The translations under genes were made by a program, and so were the position numbers. The notes beneath the pieces were generated by a model. The model did not search any database and had not been told where the DNA came from. It was given only the letters and a program-made list of their open reading frames with translations. A stretch of DNA of 64,000 nt from Chitinibacter tainanensis DSM 15459 (lineage in GTDB: Bacteria > Pseudomonadota > Gammaproteobacteria > Burkholderiales > Chitinibacteraceae): the NCBI RefSeq assembly GCF_000429785.1, contig NZ_AUCN01000009.1, positions 496,001 to 560,000 on the forward strand. Direction: 5' to 3'. How positions within the stretch are numbered: position 1 is the first letter of the stretch; every line of letters begins with the position of its first letter. Shown in pieces: positions 1-9,696 of this stretch.

Positions 1-834
1 ATCCATCTTCATACTAAATGCATCGAGCTTGCACTGCGCCGCTTCGAGCATGATGGCCAGGTGATCCCGCAAGCGGCCGGCGCGATCGGGCTCATTGATC
101 GGCAAATTAGTGACCAAGAGGCTGACATTGGGGAAGTGAATCGATAGCCGCTGCTTAAACTGCATAATGCGTTCCATACTGCGCATTTGCTGCAAGATGG
201 CTTTCTCAACCGGGCTGGCTTCGCCAGCCTGATTTTGGCACAGCTGGCTGTGTGCGGTGTGAATGGCCACGACACCACTCAGGCCAAATTCGGCCAGCAT
301 GGCCAATAAATGGCTCAATACTTCTTGCTCGTTATGCTTACCGGGTAAACCCGTAACCGCCTGCATCAGCGTACCGGTTTCGCTCATGCTGCTCATGGCT
401 GTAAAAGCTGCGCTGGTGGCGTAGTTGAGTTGCTGTTCGAGCGCGGCCCGTTGCTCGGCCAGCTGTAAAATATGCGCCAGTTGAGTCAGTAGCTCTCCGG
501 GGTGGATCGGTTTGGTGATAAAACCCTGCCCGCCGGCATCATAAACGCGCAGTAGCTCGGTCATGTTTTCTTCGGCAGAAATCAGCAGCACCGGAATATG
601 CGCGGTGGCGGCGCTGCTACTTAGTTGCTGGCAGAGCTCATACCCGCCCAGCTCGGGCATGCACACATCAGAGATCACCGCGGCAGGCAATTCAGCATTG
701 GCCAGCGCTAAGCCGGCACGGCCATCGGGCGCCGCAAATACTTGATAGTGGGGGTTGAGTAGATTGCTCAGCAAGACTCGCTGGATCGCATCATCATCAA
801 CAATCAGTACTTTCTTGGCCGGGCTCACACTCAT
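1..834 (-). CDS. Response regulator, receiver domain plus unknown C-terminal part (3' end cut off)
   Basis: The reading frame opens at an ATG at 834 and runs off the left edge, leaving 278 residues. Residues 1-120 are a CheY-like receiver domain: acidic pair in IVDDD (residues 11-15), phospho-acceptor Asp56 in ISDVCMPE, and conserved Lys108 in FITKPI. The remaining about 150 residues have a helical linker (AEQRAALEQQL) followed by a part I cannot assign to an output family; no DNA-binding helix-turn-helix, GGDEF or HD-GYP motif is visible before the edge. Partner kinase is not in the window. The family call is secure; the role is not. Confidence 0.85.
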   Translation of the reverse strand, partial: MSVSPAKKVLIVDDDAIQRVLLSNLLNPHYQVFAAPDGRAGLALANAELPAAVISDVCMPELGGYELCQQLSSSAATAHIPVLLISAEENMTELLRVYDAGGQGFITKPIHPGELLTQLAHILQLAEQRAALEQQLNYATSAAFTAMSSMSETGTLMQAVTGLPGKHNEQEVLSHLLAMLAEFGLSGVVAIHTAHSQLCQNQAGEASPVEKAILQQMRSMERIMQFKQRLSIHFPNVSLLVTNLPINEPDRAGRLRDHLAIMLEAAQCKLDAFSMKMD

Positions 835-905
835 GCGGGGCATCCTTAGGGCTAAGCTGTTTGCAGCATAGCAAAAGGAGAATGAGTTTTACTGCCCAAA
901 TGCGG

Positions 906-1763
906 CTAATTTTGCCGCGGCTCGGCCAGCGGCATTTGCCAGCAAATCACCAGCGCCGCGAGACTAGCGAGCAAGTGTTTGAGCGTATGGCCGCTAAGCC
1001 ATTGCAGCTGGTGAAAGAGCTGATGATCTTGTAGCTCTGCCGCCTTGGCCGCGACATACAGCGCGATGGCCAAGGCAAACGCGCGGCGCTGGCGGGCGGG
1101 GCTACCGGCCTGCCACTGCACAAGCGGGATGAGGATGAGCGGCAAAATCTGCAGCAGCAAATACGGTCGCAGATCGCCCAGCCCCGCCGGCTGGGCTGGT
1201 GTTGGCGCTAACAGTGCGCCGGCGGCTGGCGCCAGCAGCGGTACATCGGTGCTTTGCCACCACCACACGCTCAGGTAGGCCAGTAGCGCCAGTAGCAAGC
1301 AGGCCAGCGTTTGCAGCCCACCGCGCCCAGCTCGCCCGTATTGGTCTTGCCAGATCGCGGCGAGCAGGGCCACGCAGGCCAGTGCAATCGGGATGCGATC
1401 AAACACCAGCCGGGTGTTGTCTGGGGCCAGGTGATACCAACCCGAACCCACGGCGGTGAGCAGCAGCGCCAGAAAAAACAGTGCATAAGCCCGCAAGGCC
1501 GGGTGGGCCGGATTGGCGCGGCTCAGTCGCCAGCCGCCCCAAAGCGCAACCAGCGCAAAGCCAAGGTTGGAGAGTACATCGGCGGCATTGGGTAGGCCCA
1601 GCCAGCTACGCCGATCGGCAAAATGATGATAATCGGGCAATTGCTGTATCGGCCCATGCCAAAGCAGCGCGAGGCCAAGTAGCCCGACCAACAGGGCGGG
1701 GAGCAGGGCTGGCCGTAAGTGTGGCCATAGCTTGAGTGGGCGGCGTAGCGTGATCGGCAGCAT
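906..1763 (-). CDS. Ceramidase-family (CREST-type) integral membrane hydrolase
   Basis: This 285-residue protein has about seven hydrophobic segments. It carries the alkaline ceramidase signature: a Ser/Tyr/His cluster (GSGWYHLAPDN, around residues 106-116), DR at 122-123, and a C-terminal DHQLFH...HTLKH cluster that would complete a metal site. In eukaryotes the family cleaves ceramides; bacterial members are largely uncharacterised and may act on other lipid amides, so the substrate is open. It is monocistronic as far as can be seen, and divergent from the acetyltransferase gene at 1848. Confidence 0.75.
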   Translation of the reverse strand: MLPITLRRPLKLWPHLRPALLPALLVGLLGLALLWHGPIQQLPDYHHFADRRSWLGLPNAADVLSNLGFALVALWGGWRLSRANPAHPALRAYALFFLALLLTAVGSGWYHLAPDNTRLVFDRIPIALACVALLAAIWQDQYGRAGRGGLQTLACLLLALLAYLSVWWWQSTDVPLLAPAAGALLAPTPAQPAGLGDLRPYLLLQILPLILIPLVQWQAGSPARQRRAFALAIALYVAAKAAELQDHQLFHQLQWLSGHTLKHLLASLAALVICWQMPLAEPRQN

Positions 1764-1847
1764 TTTTAGCCTAGGTTTCGATACACTGTGGGTTTGTGTA
1801 AGTAGGGCATTGTGGCGCTAAAGCCCGGTGCCGGCAAATGAGGGGCG

Positions 1848-2306
1848 ATGCAACTAAAGTTTGAAGACTTAAATTCCACCAATCTGGCGCCGTATGCCGA
1901 GCTGTATTTGCGGGTGTTTAATGCCGCGCCGTGGTGTGATGGTTGGCAGATTGAGGCCGTGCTAGAGCGCTTTGCTGCGTTTAGCCAGTTCCCACGTTTT
2001 TATGGCTTGGGTATGCGGGCCGATGATGAGCCGGTAGGCCTGGCCTTTGGCTGGGGCGAGTGCTGGATTGAGGGCTGGCATTTTTTTATTAAAGAGTTTT
2101 GCATTGCTGGCCAGTTGCAAGGGCAGGGCTTAGGTCAGCGATTATTTGCTGAATATGAGCAGCGCTTGCTGGCGCAGGGTTATGGTTGGACTTTTCTCAA
2201 CACGGCTCGCGCCGTGCCGGCCTATCACTTCTACCGGAAAATCGGTTTTCAGGAAGAAAATCAGGCCATTTTGACCAAGCAGCTTACGATGCCATTGCAG
2301 GGCTAG
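1848..2306 (+). CDS. GNAT-family N-acetyltransferase
   Basis: This is a 152-residue single-domain GNAT protein. The acetyl-CoA pyrophosphate-binding loop is visible as QGQGLG (about residues 91-96), followed by the helix RLFAEYEQRLL. The C-terminal beta-alpha unit (AVPAYHFYRKIGF) is typical of the fold. The acceptor substrate cannot be read from sequence. The start is the ATG at 1848. It lies just upstream of the glycine cleavage region but is separated from it by a promoter at 2358, so is probably an independent unit. Confidence 0.8.
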   Translation: MQLKFEDLNSTNLAPYAELYLRVFNAAPWCDGWQIEAVLERFAAFSQFPRFYGLGMRADDEPVGLAFGWGECWIEGWHFFIKEFCIAGQLQGQGLGQRLFAEYEQRLLAQGYGWTFLNTARAVPAYHFYRKIGFQEENQAILTKQLTMPLQG

Positions 2307-2357
2307 CTACCGCGCTTTGCGCTTATCTTGTTGTGGCCGATTTTTCGCGTTTGCGGC

Positions 2358-2386
2358 TTGCCAAGCCTGCTACTTCCCCCGATAAT
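2358..2386 (+). promoter_or_regulatory. Sigma-70 promoter of the gcvT riboswitch transcript
   Basis: The -35 box TTGCCA (2358-2363) and -10 box GATAAT (2381-2386) are separated by exactly 17 bases. Transcription would start near 2393, a few bases before the first paired stem of the glycine riboswitch at 2402. The position relative to the riboswitch makes it credible. Confidence 0.65.
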
Positions 2387-2401
2387 CCAGCCCGTTAAGC
2401 A

Positions 2402-2612
2402 GGAGAGTGTATTTGTCTGTAAACAAATACCACCGAAGGCGCAATGGCACCCGCGAATCGCTCAGGTAGAAGGACTGCTTGCACCGAGCTCAGCTGAGCT
2501 CAAATACTCTGGAGAGTGTTGCCCGGCATGGTCGATGCCCGCGGCAACCACCGAAGGGCTCAACGGCCAGCAGTGCTGACCGGAAAATCTCAGGTGACAG
2601 GACAGAGGGGTG
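2402..2612 (+). ncRNA. Tandem glycine riboswitch (two aptamers)
   Basis: Two consecutive glycine-aptamer cores are visible. The first begins with GGAGAGT at 2402 and carries CACCGAAGG and CTCAGGTAGAAGGAC. The second begins with GGAGAGTG at 2511, carries CACCGAAGGG, and ends with CTCAGGTGACAGGACAGAGG at 2589-2608. The tandem arrangement directly before gcvT is the standard architecture, in which glycine binding turns on the cleavage genes. A 7-bp stem (CCGCTAC at 2617-2623 with GTAGCGG at 2633-2639) and a 12-bp palindrome (2646-2657) follow, between the aptamers and the gcvT start. There is no U-tract after them, so the expression platform may act on translation rather than termination. Confidence 0.95.
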
Positions 2613-2669
2613 TTGCCCGCTACATTAATAAAGTAGCGGCCTATGAGGGTATACCCTATGGAGTCCACG

Positions 2670-3776
2670 ATGACCGCAACCCCCAAGACCACGCCGCTCT
2701 ACGAATCCCATCTGGCCGCTGGCGCAAAGATTGTTGATTTCGCCGGCTGGGCGATGCCGATCCACTACGGCTCGCAACTTAAAGAACACGAAATCGTTCG
2801 CACCGACGCCGGCATGTTTGACGTCTCGCACATGTGCGTGCTCGACATTACCGGTACTGAGGCCAAAGACTGGCTGCGCACCCTGATCGCCAACGACGTG
2901 GAAAAGCTCGCTTTTGACGGCAAAGCGCTGTATTCGGGCATGCTCACGCCCGCAGGCACCGTTATCGACGATCTGATCGTTTACCGCACCTATTATGGCT
3001 ACCGCATGGTGGTGAACGCTGGTACGGCCGATAAAGACATCGCCTGGATGCTAAAGCAAGCTGAAGGCCGCGATGTAGTGCTGACCGTTCGCCGCGAGCT
3101 GGCCATGATCGCCGTCCAAGGCCCAAACGCCATCGAAAAAGCCTGCAAAGTGCTGCACGAAGAGTGGGAAAGCACGATTAAAGGCCTGAAAGTATTCCAG
3201 GGTTTCCCGTTTGGCTCGGTTGAAGAGGGCTGGTTTATCGCTCGCACTGGATATACGGGGGAAGACGGGCTGGAAATCATGTTGCCAGCGGATGAAGCGC
3301 CACTATTCTGGAAAGCGCTGCTCGGCGCGGGCGTGGCGCCCATCGGCTTGGGCGCACGCGATACGCTTCGTCTGGAAGCGGGCATGAATTTGTACGGCCA
3401 TGACATGGATGAAACCATTACGCCACTGCAAGCCGGCATGGGCTGGACGATTTCGTGGGAACCGGCGGATCGCAACTTCATTGGCCGCGCTGCGCTGGAA
3501 GCTGAACGCGCGGCAGGCGTTGCCATGAAACAAGTGGGCCTCGTGCTCGAAGGCCGTGGCGTATTGCGCGAAGGCCAGAAAGTGGTGGTCGCTGGCATTG
3601 GCGAAGGCGTAATTACCAGCGGTACTTTCTCGCCCACGCTCAAGCATTCGGTGGCCATTGCTCGCGTACCCGCCGCCACTGGCGACAGTGCGCAGGTGGA
3701 TTTGCGCGGCACTTTGACCGATGTGCGCGTGGTGAAAATGCCGTTTGTGCGCAACGGCAAAAAGGTCTTTGCCTAA
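2670..3776 (+). CDS. gcvT: Aminomethyltransferase, glycine cleavage T protein
   Basis: GcvT takes the aminomethyl group from the lipoyl arm of GcvH, passes the methylene to tetrahydrofolate and releases ammonia. The 368-residue product has the usual length. It opens with [21 protein letters not shown], has the folate-binding core ([15 protein letters not shown]) and the conserved [17 protein letters not shown] region. Start ATG 2670 is preferred because GGAG lies at 2660-2663 with a 6-base spacer; an in-frame ATG at 2658 is possible. It is controlled by the riboswitch upstream. Confidence 0.95.
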   Translation: MTATPKTTPLYESHLAAGAKIVDFAGWAMPIHYGSQLKEHEIVRTDAGMFDVSHMCVLDITGTEAKDWLRTLIANDVEKLAFDGKALYSGMLTPAGTVIDDLIVYRTYYGYRMVVNAGTADKDIAWMLKQAEGRDVVLTVRRELAMIAVQGPNAIEKACKVLHEEWESTIKGLKVFQGFPFGSVEEGWFIARTGYTGEDGLEIMLPADEAPLFWKALLGAGVAPIGLGARDTLRLEAGMNLYGHDMDETITPLQAGMGWTISWEPADRNFIGRAALEAERAAGVAMKQVGLVLEGRGVLREGQKVVVAGIGEGVITSGTFSPTLKHSVAIARVPAATGDSAQVDLRGTLTDVRVVKMPFVRNGKKVFA

Positions 3777-3819
3777 GCTGGCACGGGCAAGGCCAATTGG
3801 CCACTGTATTCGCTATACA

Positions 3820-3840
3820 CCGCAGGGTATTGCCCTGCGG
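3820..3840 (+). repeat. Hairpin in the gcvT-gcvH intergenic region
   Basis: A perfect 8-bp stem (CCGCAGGG at 3820-3827, CCCTGCGG at 3833-3840) closes a 5-base loop. There is no U-run, so it is unlikely to be a terminator. It could protect the gcvT 3' end or tune relative expression of gcvT and gcvH. Confidence 0.5.
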
Positions 3841-3888
3841 GCTAATTAAAATATAACTTCTAATCATATACCCATAGAGGATTGCGTC

Positions 3889-4275
3889 ATGAACAAGGTA
3901 CCTACAGAACTGAAATACGTAAACAGCCACGAATGGCTGCGCTTGGAAGCCGATGGCACCGTCACCATCGGCATTACCGACCACGCTCAGGAGTTGCTGG
4001 GCGATGTGGTGTTTGTTGAGCTGCCGGCCGTGGGCGCGCAACTGGACGCCGACGCTACCGCAGGCGTGGTGGAATCGGTAAAAGCCGCTTCAGATGTTTA
4101 CGCACCAATCGCCGGCGAAGTGCTGGAAGTGAATGTCGAGCTGGAAGCTGCACCTGAGCTGGCCAACAGCGATCCATACGGCGCGGCGTGGTTCTTCCGC
4201 GTGAAGCCAGCCAATGTGGCGGATCTGGAAGGCTTGCTGACGGCAGAGCAATACAGCAAAGAAATCGGCGCCTAA
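3889..4275 (+). CDS. gcvH: Glycine cleavage system H protein
   Basis: GcvH is the lipoylated shuttle protein that carries the aminomethyl group from GcvP to GcvT. The product has 128 residues, as expected. The lipoyl lysine is Lys65 in VESVKAAS, preceded by the typical GDVVFVELP strand. The start ATG 3889 has AGAGGA upstream. It lies 112 bases after gcvT and is likely co-transcribed. Confidence 0.96.
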   Translation: MNKVPTELKYVNSHEWLRLEADGTVTIGITDHAQELLGDVVFVELPAVGAQLDADATAGVVESVKAASDVYAPIAGEVLEVNVELEAAPELANSDPYGAAWFFRVKPANVADLEGLLTAEQYSKEIGA

Positions 4276-4498
4276 AACAAATCCTGCTGCGAACCCCGCT
4301 GGCGGCGTTAAGCCACCCGCTCAAAATCCTCATTGACCTGATGTCAATTCCGGTTTTTCGCGGATAACTTGCCTTGCCATTGGGCTTCTCGCTCGAGTTT
4401 GTGTTTTAGCTTGTATTGCACTGATTTAAAAGAATAATTTATCGCAAAGCGCGGCTTAATAGCTGCGCTTTGCTACGCCTTGACCCTGAAGGTACCTC

Positions 4499-7363
4499 AT
4501 GACGCTTTCTACTTTGTTTAATCGCGATGAATTTGTCGCTCGCCACATCGGCCCCAACAGCGCCGACCAAGCTGCGATGCTCTCCGAAATCGGCGCAACA
4601 TCATTGGATGATCTGGTTGGCCAAACGATTCCGGCTGATATCCGTTTTAACCAAGCGCTGAACCTGCCTGATGCAATGCCCGAGCACGAAGCGCTGGCCA
4701 AACTCAAAGCCATCGCCAGCAAAAACATCATCAAAAAATCCTTCATCGGCTTGGGCTACTACCCCAATCTGACGCCGGGCGTGATTTTGCGCAATGTGCT
4801 CGAAAACCCAGGCTGGTACACCGCGTACACGCCTTACCAAGCTGAAATTGCGCAAGGCCGCTTGGAAGCCTTGCTGAACTACCAGCAAATGGTGATCGAC
4901 TTTACTGGTTTGGAATTGGCGAACGCTTCCTTGCTCGACGAAGCGACTGCGGCGGCTGAAGCGATGGCGATGGCGCGTCGCGTATCGAAAGCCAAGACTG
5001 ATGTGTTCTTTGTGGATGCACAGGTATTGCCTCAGACGCTAGACGTGGTGCGCACTCGCGCGAAATACTTCGGTTTTGAAGTTGTGGTTGGCGCAGCTAG
5101 CGATGTGGGTAATGGTGATTACTTCGGCGCGTTGTTCCAATATCCGGGCGCTGATGGTGTGGTGACTGATTTGTCTGGCCCGATTGCAGCGCTGAAAGCC
5201 AAAGGCGGCGTAGCGATTGTGGCAGCCGATTTACTGTCCTTGGCGGTATTGAAGTCGCCAGCAGAATTGGGTGCCGACGTGGCGGTGGGTAACACGCAAC
5301 GCTTTGGCGTGCCGATGGGCTTTGGTGGCCCACACGCGGCGTATTTCGCGTTTAAAGACGAGATGAAACGCTCGGCACCGGGTCGCATTATTGGTGTGTC
5401 GATCGACGCCAAAGGGAAGACAGCTTTAAGAATGGCGCTGCAAACGCGCGAGCAACATATCCGGCGTGAAAAAGCCAACTCGAATATTTGTACCTCGCAA
5501 GTCTTGCTCGCCAATATGGCCGGCATGTACGCCGTATACCACGGCCCAGCGGGCGTAAAACGCATCGCGCAACGCGTACATCGCTTGGCGGCGCTGTTTG
5601 CTGCGGGTGTGATTCAGAATGGCGGCAAAGTGGTGCACAGCGCCTTCTTTGATACAGTACAAGTTGAATTAAGTAACGCTGCTGCGGTTTACCAAGCTGC
5701 GCAAGATGCGGGCTATAACCTGCGCCAAGTCTCTGACAGCGTATTGGGCGTGGCTTTCCATGAAGCGGCGTCGGCTGACGATCTGGCCACTTTGCTGAAA
5801 CTCTTTACCGGTAAGGATATAGATCTGGCTGTGCTCGACGCTGCAGCCAGCGATGCGATTCCGGCTGAATTAGTTCGTACTTCGTCCTACCTGACGCATC
5901 CGGTGTTCAATAGCTATCACACCGAACACGAAATGCTGCGTTACCTGAAACGCCTTGAAAACCGTGACTTGGCGCTGAATCACTCAATGATTTCATTGGG
6001 CAGCTGCACGATGAAATTGAACGCCACCAGCGAAATGATTCCGGTGACTTGGCCCGAGTTTGGCAATATCCACCCGTTCGCGCCAGCCGAGCAAACGCAA
6101 GGCTACCAAATCTTGGTTGATACCTTGGCGGATCAATTGAAGGCCATCACGGGTTTTGCTGCGATTTGTATGCAGCCTAACTCTGGCGCGCAGGGCGAAT
6201 ACGCTGGTTTGCTGGCGATTAGCCGTTACCATGAGAGCCGTGGCGATGCGCATCGCAATATCTGCCTGATTCCAAAATCAGCGCACGGCACCAACCCCGC
6301 GACTGCGCAGATGATGAATATGCAGGTGGTGGTGGTTGATTGCGACGAAAGCGGTAACGTCGATGTTGCCGATTTGAAGGCCAAAGCTGAGTTGCACAAA
6401 GACAACCTCGCGGCGCTGATGCTGACTTACCCATCGACGCACGGTGTATTTGAAGCGGCAGTGAAAGAAATTTGCGCAACGGTGCATCAGTTTGGTGGTC
6501 AGGTGTATATGGACGGCGCGAACTTGAACGCGCAAGTGGGCTTAACGCGTCCGGCCGACATCGGCGCGGATGTAAGCCACATGAATCTGCACAAAACCTT
6601 CTGCATCCCACACGGCGGCGGCGGCCCAGGTATGGGCCCAATCGGCTTGGCGGCGCACTTGGCTCCGTTTATGGCTAACCACGCCGTGGCGCCAATCACC
6701 GTGGGTGACGCGAGCGTAGCGCAAGGCCAAGGTGCGGTTTCTGCTGCGCAATTTGGCTCGGCGTCAATTCTGCCGATTTCGTGGATGTATATCACGATGA
6801 TGGGCGCAGCGGGCATGAAACGTGCGACTGAAATCGCCTTGCTGAATGCTAACTACGTAGCGAAGAAACTCGGCGCGCATTATCCAGTGCTGTACAGCGG
6901 TGCCAATGGTCGCGTGGCGCACGAGTGTATTATCGACATTCGTCCGTTGAAAGCCGCGAGCGGCATTACCGAAGTCGATATCGCTAAACGCCTGATGGAC
7001 TATGGTTTCCACGCGCCGACGATGAGCTTCCCAGTGTCCGGTACGCTGATGATTGAGCCAACTGAATCAGAAGCTAAACCTGAACTCGACCGCTTTATCG
7101 CGGCGATGGTGTCGATTCGCAATGAAATCGCCAAAGTGGAAGCGGGCGAGTGGACGCTGGAAGACAATCCGCTGAAAAACGCACCGCACAGCAAAGGTGA
7201 TATCAGCGGCGAGTGGAACCGCGCCTACAGCCGCGACACGGCGTTCTTCCCATTGCCGTACGTGCTGGATAACAAGTTCTGGCCATCGGTGAACCGGATT
7301 GATGACGTGTACGGCGACCGTAACCTGATTTGTTCTTGCCCGAGCATGGATAATTACAGCTAA
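4499..7363 (+). CDS. gcvP: Glycine dehydrogenase (decarboxylating), P protein
   Basis: This is the pyridoxal-phosphate enzyme that decarboxylates glycine and loads the aminomethyl group on GcvH. The product has 954 residues, the length of the fused homodimeric type. It has two aminotransferase-like halves. The PLP lysine is at about residue 699 in [19 protein letters not shown], and the first half ends near the [22 protein letters not shown] linker. Start ATG 4499 is preceded by GAAGG. A 223-base gap separates it from gcvH, without an obvious terminator, so read-through or its own promoter are both possible. A terminator follows at 7383. Confidence 0.96.
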   Translation: MTLSTLFNRDEFVARHIGPNSADQAAMLSEIGATSLDDLVGQTIPADIRFNQALNLPDAMPEHEALAKLKAIASKNIIKKSFIGLGYYPNLTPGVILRNVLENPGWYTAYTPYQAEIAQGRLEALLNYQQMVIDFTGLELANASLLDEATAAAEAMAMARRVSKAKTDVFFVDAQVLPQTLDVVRTRAKYFGFEVVVGAASDVGNGDYFGALFQYPGADGVVTDLSGPIAALKAKGGVAIVAADLLSLAVLKSPAELGADVAVGNTQRFGVPMGFGGPHAAYFAFKDEMKRSAPGRIIGVSIDAKGKTALRMALQTREQHIRREKANSNICTSQVLLANMAGMYAVYHGPAGVKRIAQRVHRLAALFAAGVIQNGGKVVHSAFFDTVQVELSNAAAVYQAAQDAGYNLRQVSDSVLGVAFHEAASADDLATLLKLFTGKDIDLAVLDAAASDAIPAELVRTSSYLTHPVFNSYHTEHEMLRYLKRLENRDLALNHSMISLGSCTMKLNATSEMIPVTWPEFGNIHPFAPAEQTQGYQILVDTLADQLKAITGFAAICMQPNSGAQGEYAGLLAISRYHESRGDAHRNICLIPKSAHGTNPATAQMMNMQVVVVDCDESGNVDVADLKAKAELHKDNLAALMLTYPSTHGVFEAAVKEICATVHQFGGQVYMDGANLNAQVGLTRPADIGADVSHMNLHKTFCIPHGGGGPGMGPIGLAAHLAPFMANHAVAPITVGDASVAQGQGAVSAAQFGSASILPISWMYITMMGAAGMKRATEIALLNANYVAKKLGAHYPVLYSGANGRVAHECIIDIRPLKAASGITEVDIAKRLMDYGFHAPTMSFPVSGTLMIEPTESEAKPELDRFIAAMVSIRNEIAKVEAGEWTLEDNPLKNAPHSKGDISGEWNRAYSRDTAFFPLPYVLDNKFWPSVNRIDDVYGDRNLICSCPSMDNYS

Positions 7364-7382
7364 GCCCCCGCGTCACTATCAA

Positions 7383-7410
7383 AAGGGAAGCGATCTGCTT
7401 CCCTTTTTTT
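7383..7410 (+). terminator. Rho-independent terminator of gcvP
   Basis: The stem AAGGGAAGC/GCTTCCCTT around a 5-base loop is followed by a run of seven T. It lies 20 bases after the gcvP stop. Confidence 0.9.
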
Positions 7411-7412
7411 GC

Positions 7413-7564
7413 GCATAAATACCGACGGCCAGTCGATTGCCGTTGGGCATATAGTGCTACAGGCACTGTTGGGTGATTGGCATGTTCAGCGCCGATTGGT
7501 GCGGCGAGCAGTGTCACTGGACCAAGACGCTGAACGGCGCGGAGTGACCGTTCAGCTTTTTTTT
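7413..7564 (+). ncRNA. Possible small RNA ending at a second terminator
   Basis: Between the gcvP terminator and a second strong terminator (stem GCTGAACGG at 7529-7537 with CCGTTCAGC at 7548-7556, then eight T at 7557-7564) lie about 115 bases with no convincing gene. A second intrinsic terminator so soon after the first suggests a separate transcript, for example a small RNA. A 69-codon frame crosses the region and the terminator but has no good ribosome site. I found no clear promoter, so this remains a hypothesis. Confidence 0.35.
7529..7564 (+). terminator. Second rho-independent terminator downstream of gcvP
   Basis: A perfect 9-bp stem (7529-7537 with 7548-7556) is followed by an eight-T tract. 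Either a back-up terminator for gcvP or the end of an intervening small transcript. Confidence 0.9.
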
Positions 7565-7675
7565 GCGCAAAACAGTATAAAGGGATTGAAATTTGCCCCT
7601 GGCAGGCCGATATTCTGATTGTAAGGATCAAGTTGTAAGGGTCTTCAATACAGTAATGATCGGGAGGGCCACATC

Positions 7676-7870
7676 ATGTTAAATGTTCTGGATATGTCTG
7701 CAGGCAGCTGGGAACGCGAATGCCCGGCCAGCGGCGAAGCTGAATGGTCTGCGCTGCACAGCATGGCGGCAATGCCACGCGAGCCCGAGTTGGCGCTACG
7801 CTTATTAACCGTTGCCGAAGCTGAAGAGCAGCGCGCGGCTAATCGTCAGCCTCGCCCACGCCCCTGGTAA
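7676..7870 (+). CDS. Small hypothetical protein, 64 residues
   Basis: The ATG at 7676 is preceded by GGGAGGG with proper spacing, which supports real translation. The product has 64 residues, is rich in Glu, Ala and Arg, has no membrane segment or signal peptide, and ends with RPRPRPW. It resembles no family I know. It sits alone between the second gcvP terminator and the hairpin at 7925. Confidence 0.55.
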   Translation: MLNVLDMSAGSWERECPASGEAEWSALHSMAAMPREPELALRLLTVAEAEEQRAANRQPRPRPW

Positions 7871-7888
7871 CCGAACTGAACACTGCAA

Positions 7889-7918
7889 TTGCGGCGGTTT
7901 CACCGCCCAAGGTATGAT
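7889..7918 (+). promoter_or_regulatory. Candidate promoter for the YigZ-family gene
   Basis: TTGCGG (7889-7894), an 18-base spacer, and TATGAT (7913-7918) form a plausible sigma-70 promoter. Transcription would begin near 7925, at the base of the following hairpin. Confidence 0.4.
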
Positions 7919-7924
7919 CCCGAA

Positions 7925-7949
7925 CGCCCCGCAAGGGGTGTTTTCTTTT
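7925..7949 (+). terminator. Short GC hairpin with T-rich tail
   Basis: CGCCCC (7925-7930), loop GCAA, GGGGTG (7935-7940) then TTTTCTTTT. It reads as a terminator for the 64-residue ORF, although it could instead cap the 5' end of the next transcript if the promoter at 7889 is used. Confidence 0.6.
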
Positions 7950-7980
7950 GCCCCTTAGAATTAGCCCTTTAGGTTTTTGC

Positions 7981-8571
7981 ATGCCCTACACGCTGGCTCA
8001 GCCCGCCCACTATGAACTGGTGATCAAAAAAAGCCGCTTTCTGGCTGCGGTGCAGCCGGTGGCTGACCGTGCCGCGGCGCAGGCGATTGTGGCCCAATTA
8101 AAGGCCGAACATCCTGATGCCGCGCATGTGTGCTGGGCCTTGCTGGCCGGCGGGCAGTCGGCAGCAGTGGATGATGGCGAGCCCTCGGGCACGGCCGGCC
8201 GGCCCATGCTGGAAGTATTACGCCATCAAGAGCTAGAAGGCGTGCTGGCCACGGTGGTGCGCTATTTTGGTGGCGTTAAACTGGGCGCCGGTGGCCTTGT
8301 GCGAGCTTACACCGATTCGGTGGCGCAGGCGCTGCTGCTGGCCGAAAAAGTGGCGCAGCAAAAAATGTGTAGCCTGCGCTGCACTGTGCCGTATGCATTG
8401 GAAGGCCATGTACGTCGAGTGTTAGCGGCTTATACCCCTGCCAGTATGGAGGTGCAGCACGGCAGTTTGGTGGAATTTTGCTTCAGTATCGTGGCCAGTA
8501 ACGAGGTAGCACTGGTGGCCCAGCTGAACGAGAGTTGCCACGGCCAGCTGGGCTGGTTGCGCGCGGAGTAA
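7981..8571 (+). CDS. YigZ/IMPACT family protein
   Basis: This protein of 196 residues has the UPF0029 N-terminal domain, with the signature AHVCWALLAG...DDGEPSGTAGRPML...VVRYFGGVKLGAGGLVRAY, and a ferredoxin-like C-terminal domain. The eukaryotic relative IMPACT regulates the eIF2 kinase GCN2; the function of the bacterial protein is not firmly established. Start ATG 7981 matches the usual N-terminus (MPYTLAQPAHYELVIKKSRF); upstream TTG codons in frame are ignored. Confidence 0.88.
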   Translation: MPYTLAQPAHYELVIKKSRFLAAVQPVADRAAAQAIVAQLKAEHPDAAHVCWALLAGGQSAAVDDGEPSGTAGRPMLEVLRHQELEGVLATVVRYFGGVKLGAGGLVRAYTDSVAQALLLAEKVAQQKMCSLRCTVPYALEGHVRRVLAAYTPASMEVQHGSLVEFCFSIVASNEVALVAQLNESCHGQLGWLRAE

Positions 8572-8764
8572 ACTTGGGCAGCGTCTGTCTTTGGCTGGCA
8601 AATATTATTGCCGCTGACTGACCACTGGTCGGACACTGCAAGAGCTGACAGCTGATGTAGCCCGATTGTTGGCTTGGGGTTGGATTTGGCTTGGCAAAGC
8701 AGGGGGAAGTGCTTCTATAGTGGAGTGTTGCCGGCTTTGCCCGGTGTGCCTGCCGGAGTGCCAG

Positions 8765-9619
8765 ATGGGCCACCCTCATGAACTTTCCCCTGAAGATATC
8801 GAGCAAGTTTTAGCCTCGGTCGATATTCCTTCCTGCTCGGCCGTGGTGCAAGAAGCCATGCTGGAAGCCCAGCGCGATGATCCCGATTTACGCAAGTTAG
8901 CACGGCTGATTGCCGCCGATGCCGGGCTCTTGGCCAAGGTGTTGAAAATGGCCAATTCACCGCTGTTTTCCGCCAGCAAACCCACCAGCAATGTCTTGTC
9001 GGCTTTGGAGCGCTTAGGCACACGCAACATTCACTGCATTGTGATGACGGCGGCGCTGAAAGCCACCATGCAGCTGGGCAACCCCTATACCGAAGCTTTC
9101 TGGACGCGCACGGTATTACTCGCTCAGGCTGCAGGCTTATTGGCGCGGCAGCACAGTGGGGTAGCGCTAGATGCCGCCTATCTGTATGCGCTGTTTCATG
9201 ACGTCGGCCAGCCTTTGATGGCGCAGCGCTATTCAGAATACCCGCAGGTGCTGATCAATTGTCGTGAGGTCAAGCAACTGCAGATTGATGCCGAAACCGA
9301 TTATTTCCCCTGTACGCACCCGGTGGTGGGGGCTTTGCTCATTCGCAATTGGGGGCTGCCAGCCTTAATCGGCAAAGCGATCCGCTACCACCATGAGCCC
9401 GAACTGTACAAATTGCCGGAAAGCACACTGCCCGCAGGGGCGCTGACCTTGATCGCCATCGTGCAGATTACCGAGCGGCTCTTGCTGGATTACTACGCCG
9501 AGGCCGATCAGGAAGTGGGTGACGGGCATTTTGCTGCGGCGCTGGCGCACTTGGGCATGACCGAGACTGATCTGGATGCGTTTCAGGAAGAGCTGCAGCA
9601 AAAACTGCTCTCAGCCTAA
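8765..9619 (+). CDS. HDOD domain protein
   Basis: This 284-residue cytoplasmic protein is almost entirely an HDOD domain, a metal-free relative of HD phosphohydrolases found in bacterial signalling. The HDOD hallmarks LAKVLKMANSPLFS, VLSALERLGTRNI and LFHDVGQPLM are present. The start ATG 8765 is chosen because CGGAG lies at 8754-8758 with a 6-base spacer; the frame is open further upstream (to 8666) but with low-complexity content. No output domain is fused. A terminator follows at once. Confidence 0.82.
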   Translation: MGHPHELSPEDIEQVLASVDIPSCSAVVQEAMLEAQRDDPDLRKLARLIAADAGLLAKVLKMANSPLFSASKPTSNVLSALERLGTRNIHCIVMTAALKATMQLGNPYTEAFWTRTVLLAQAAGLLARQHSGVALDAAYLYALFHDVGQPLMAQRYSEYPQVLINCREVKQLQIDAETDYFPCTHPVVGALLIRNWGLPALIGKAIRYHHEPELYKLPESTLPAGALTLIAIVQITERLLLDYYAEADQEVGDGHFAAALAHLGMTETDLDAFQEELQQKLLSA

Positions 9620-9636
9620 GCTGCAGAATATAAAAA

Positions 9637-9660
9637 AAGCCCCGCTTGGCGGGGCTTTTT
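9637..9660. terminator. Bidirectional rho-independent terminator
   Basis: AAGCCCCGC, loop, GCGGGGC, flanked by T-runs readable from both strands. It separates the convergent HDOD and oligopeptidase genes. Confidence 0.9.
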
Positions 9661-9696
9661 GCTGTATGAGCAGCGAAACAGCTGGCAGGCTGGGCT

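Noticed and set aside
2999-3760. Long minus-strand open frame opposite gcvT (253 codons)
   Set aside because: It lies wholly inside a conserved gene, is rich in Ser/Arg/Pro as expected for antisense of GC-rich coding DNA, and has no ribosome site.
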